From: Datisca glomerata
Lineage: Eukaryota; Streptophyta; Magnoliopsida; Cucurbitales; Datiscaceae
Assembly (NCBI GenBank): GCA_003255025.1
Contig: QANY01013420.1
Coordinates: forward strand, 495,645 to 559,644
Reading direction: 5' to 3'
DNA length: 64,000 nt
Under the pieces are notes generated by a model, which saw only the letters and a program-made list of their open reading frames with translations, had not been told where the DNA came from and did not search any database. Position 1 is the stretch's first letter. Each line of letters opens with the position of its first letter. Position numbers and translations under genes: made by a program. This document shows, in pieces, positions 60,500 through 64,000 of the stretch.

Positions 60500-63382
60500 C
60501 TGATACAACTAGTTGGTGGGTTGATACCAGTGTTACTAGGCACATCTATGGTGACAAGATTTGTTTTCAACTTATCAAAAAGTTGAAGACGATGAAAAGT
60601 TGTACATGGGAAATGCCTCTGAAGCTATTATGAAGGGGAAAGGAAAAGTGCCTCCGAAGTTTACCTCAGGAAAGCAACTCACTCTCATCAATGTACTCTG
60701 CATGACTGAAATTTGTAGAAATTTGGTTTTGGGATCTTCCTTATACAAGAACATATTTAAACTTGTATTTGACCATGACATGTTTCTCTTGACTAAGTGG
60801 GGTATGTTTATGTGTAAGGGGTATGTTTATGTGTAAGAGGTACGTGTATGATGGTCTTTTTAAACTTAATGTAACCTTAGTAACTTATGTTATTTCTGTT
60901 CATGGAAAATCTACATCTTCTATTTATATTGTTGAGTTATGTGATATGTGATGTGCTAAATTCGGTCATATAAACATCCAATTCTATACCACGAATGATT
61001 AACATAGGTTTATATCAAAATTTGATATAGAAAAAGGAAGTAAATGTGAATGTGTGTTGAATCTAATTTTACTGAAAAATCATTTAAACCTACAAAAGAA
61101 CTAGTGACTTGCTTGGAAAATATATAGTGATTTATGTGATATAAAATTTACACCAAGTAGAGGAGACAAAGATATTTTGTAACATTTATTGATGATCATA
61201 GTAAATTCTGTTACATCTATTTGTTACGTTCAAAAGATGAGACTTTGAATATATTTAAGATATACAAGTCTGCAGTTGAAAATGAACTTGGAAACAAGAT
61301 TAATGTGCTTAGATATGATCGAAGTAGAGAATATGATTCCACCACTATTTGATTTTTGCGCTCATCATGGCATAATGCACCTGACTTTTGCATCTTACAC
61401 TCCTCAAAAAAATGGGGTGGCTGAAAGAAAAAAACTCTGAAAGACATGGTGAACTACATGTTGAACAGTTTTAGGTTACCTCATAATTTGTGGGGGAGGC
61501 ATTGTTTATGAATAACAATATACTTCACATAATTTCATATAAGAAGACTAACAAGTTACCTTATGAAGTGCATAAAAGAAAGTTGTCTTCCTATAAAATT
61601 TTAAAAGTAGGGGTGTCTCGAAAATGTACAAGTACCTTTACCTAAGAGAGACAAGCTTGAACCCAAGACTGTGGACGTTAAACAATGATGCATATAGATT
61701 TTTGATGATTATGTTAGAAATTTCTGACATACGTGCAAAAAATAAAGTTGTCTTCAAGGATGTGTTTTCATTTAAGGAAGGAAAGAAGATACAATCAACT
61801 TACCAAACGAGGTATAAGAAAAAGCTTATCTAGTGCTCAGAATGCTGGAGAATCTGAACTTGAGCATAGAAGAAGCAAAAGAGCTAGAAAACGTACGACA
61901 TTTGGAATAGGGTTTCTAACATATGATGAAAGAAGAACCTCAAGACTACAATGAGAGAATGTTCAATCCAGAAGCTGTTTTTTAGAAGGAGGCCATTGAT
62001 AGCGAGATTGATTTCATTTTAAAAAATAATGCTTGAATATTGGTTGATCTCCCATGGGGGAATAAACCAATACGTTGTAAATAGATTTTCAAAAGAAAAC
62101 TTAGAGTTGATGGTACAATTGATAAGTACAAAGCTCAATTGGTAACTAAATATTACAGACAAAAATAAAGTATAGATTTCTTTGATAAATATTTTTAAAT
62201 GATGGGAATTACTTCCATTATAATGTTGATTGTGATTGTAGCCATAGAAAATTTAGAGATACACTAAATGGATGTAAATACTACTTTCTTGATGAAGAAT
62301 TGTATGAAGAAATCTATCTGAAATAATATGAAGGCTTTATGGTTAAGGGTTAAGAATGAAATGTTTGTAAACTTGTTAAATCTGATTATGGGTTGAAACA
62401 AGCTCCTAAGTAGTGGCCTGGAAAATTTGATTACACTGTGTTATCAAATAGTTTCAAGATAAATGAGTATGACAAATATGTCTATGTTAAAGGTGCCATT
62501 GATATGTGTGTCATAGTATATTTATATGTAGATGATATGCTCATGATGAGAACAAATAAGGATATAGTATCTTATACCAAGAAGACGTTGAGTTCTAACT
62601 TTGACATGAAAGACTTCGATCTAGCAGATGTCATTCTTGGAATTCTAGTGAAATTAACTTCTGATGAATATATTCATACACAATCTCATTATGTAAAGAG
62701 ATCTTAAGGAAGTTTGACCAATTTGAAAGCAAACCAGCTATAACTCTACTTGACTCAAAATGTAAGTGGAGGACGAATGATGGAGTTGGAGTATCTTAGT
62801 TAGAGTACTCACAAATAATTGGTAGCTTGATGTATATCATGAGTTGTACAAAACCTGATATAGCCTAATCAGTAAGAATGATTGGAAGATATATGAGTAA
62901 GTAGATATCCTGGACGTGTTCATTGTGATGCATTACACCATTGATTATGGATCGCACTAAACGACATACCCACCTGTGTTGAAGGGATTTAATGATGCTA
63001 AGTAGATATCTGATAGTTTAGAAACTAAATCCACGAGTGAATATATTTGTATTATAGGTGATGGAGCTATATCTTAGAAATCTACAAAGCAGACTTGTAT
63101 AGCTCGGTCGACTATTGAATCAGAATTCATAGTACGGGACAAGGCTGTTGAAGTAGCCGAATGGCTTAAGAATTTTCTAGAAGACATTCTAGTGTGTATA
63201 ATGGTAAGTCTAGACACATCAGATGTAGACATAATACCTTCAAGAAGTTACTCTCAAATGGTGTGATTTCCATTGAATTCATTAGATCAAAGGAAAACTT
63301 GGTTGATCTTTTGGCGAAAAGATTATCTAAAGAGCTTCTCAAGCTGATAATGAGGGGAATGGGATTAAGACCTATTCAATGA
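60500..63382 (+). pseudogene. Copia D pol (protease, integrase, RT, RNase H)
   Basis: Protease neighbourhood with DTSVTRHIYGDK (about 60525-60560, Asp-Thr-Ser in place of DTGA or DSGA), then FSTYQKVEDDEKLYMGNASE (60561-60625) and GKVPPKFTSGKQLTLINVL. GAG-pre-integrase YDGLFKLNV (about 60848). Integrase FIDDHSKFCYI-like (about 61180-61215) and HLTFASYTPQKNGVAERK (about 61377-61430). RT active site YVDDMLMM (62524-62547, Asp pair intact), FDMKDFDLADVILGI and a degraded LMYIMSCTKPDIA (about 62829-62866). RNase H HIRCRHNTFKKLLSNGVIS (about 63215-63270) and KENLVDLLAKRLSKELL (about 63291-63340), stop at 63382. Stops throughout. Confidence 0.88.
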
Positions 63383-63874
63383 ATCATTCAGATGGTAACC
63401 TAACCAAACTAACTAGAGATCCCAAGATTTAGGTTTTATAGGAAAATTGGCAGGAATGATTCATAATAAAACACAAAGAAACTTTGTTTCTTCTCATTCA
63501 TATGGTAAGCGTGTTGTTTCTCGACTTTGAGGGGTATACTTAGTAACATTGATATCTTGTTTATAAGAGTAGTATAGACAGAATACTCTAATCATTAGCA
63601 TCTATACGAGAGTAGAAATATGTTTGCTTTTGTGAAAGAGTTGAAGGTTCAATCTCTCTAAAGCTCTCATCAATCATTGATTGGTTTACTTCAGAGGAAA
63701 GACAGTTCACAAATATTATTTTACTGTTATTTAGATTAAATTCGATAAATATTCACTAAGGTAGGCTCAAGTTCAAAAGACAACTCTCTTGACGTAAAAT
63801 TCATCTGCTTCTTTATCCTAATGTCGTTGTCATCATAGGGCATCTTTCCTTCATATGAGGGATTTTTTTTATCT

Positions 63875-64000
63875 TTGAGGGAGCTTTAAAACTAAGCTAA
63901 GTGTGTGAATGAAAATTAAAGAAAAGAAATGGGTAGCTAAGAAGCTAAAATCTCACATTGCTTAGGCTAAGTTTGGGAGTGTGTTTATAAGTCCTTACAT
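63875..64000 (+). repeat. Copia D 3' LTR (start only)
   Basis: GGGAGCTTTAAAACTAAG and following bases match the 5' LTR from 58784 onward; cut by the window end. Confidence 0.8.

Larger units (their letters stand above)
58781..64000 (+). mobile_element. Ty1/copia LTR retrotransposon D (runs off the window)
   Basis: 5' LTR from 58781, degraded gag and pol on the + strand, and the start of a matching 3' LTR at about 63875 that continues past the window end. TSD, 3' LTR length and total length cannot be determined. Gag is of the UBN2 type. Confidence 0.88.

Overview
The window is AT-rich nuclear DNA from a flowering plant, probably a eudicot. The evidence is a four-exon caffeic-acid-type O-methyltransferase gene, CCCTAAA-type (Arabidopsis-type) telomere-like repeats, and a dense pile of plant Ty1/copia, Ty3/gypsy, hAT, Mutator-like and PIF/Harbinger elements. 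One ambiguous base (17095) and two long homopolymer tracts suggest older BAC-style sequence. I see only one convincing intact host gene, on the minus strand at 49096-51152. Everything else that reads as protein is retroelement or transposase remnant.

Layout, left to right. 150-1550: broken PIF/Harbinger transposase (minus). 1843-2580: non-autonomous hAT element with an 8-bp target duplication. 3650-5275: microsatellites and a degenerate minisatellite. 5276-10480: long non-coding stretch. 10488-12743: minisatellite and a broken Ty3/gypsy pol (plus), abutting a second, truncated hAT copy (to 13250). 13766-14330: copia gag-protease scrap (minus). 16357-17853: non-coding repeat with a second copy at 52825-54560. 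18316-33063: nested or adjacent copia elements, all minus: a copia 3' end (A), a complete but dead 4.8-kb copia (B, 19155-23996) carrying a telomere-like array, and a dead 9-kb copia (C, 24019-33063) with 2-kb LTRs.

33646-37465: gag-only LTR element resembling a TR-GAG. 37876-45492: large gypsy-like LTR element (plus) with no recognised pol and two related tandem-repeat arrays, split by a 1.9-kb Mutator-like element (42115-44042) with a 9-bp target duplication. 46143-48397: a second member of that Mutator-like family. Both are filled with short palindromic ACTTGAA/TTCAAGT repeats.

49096-51152: O-methyltransferase gene, structurally intact by inspection. 52825-58780: second copy of the non-coding repeat, an approximately 190-bp tandem/inverted array, a 380-bp segment of organelle-like base composition, and a third hAT-type element with a perfect 8-bp target duplication. 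58781-64000: copia element D (plus) with degraded gag-pol; the window ends inside its 3' LTR.

The elements do not form a pathway. The picture is successive insertion around a single surviving methyltransferase gene. Element boundaries were set by eye from LTR or TIR matches, PBS/PPT motifs and target duplications, so copy numbers and divergences are estimates.
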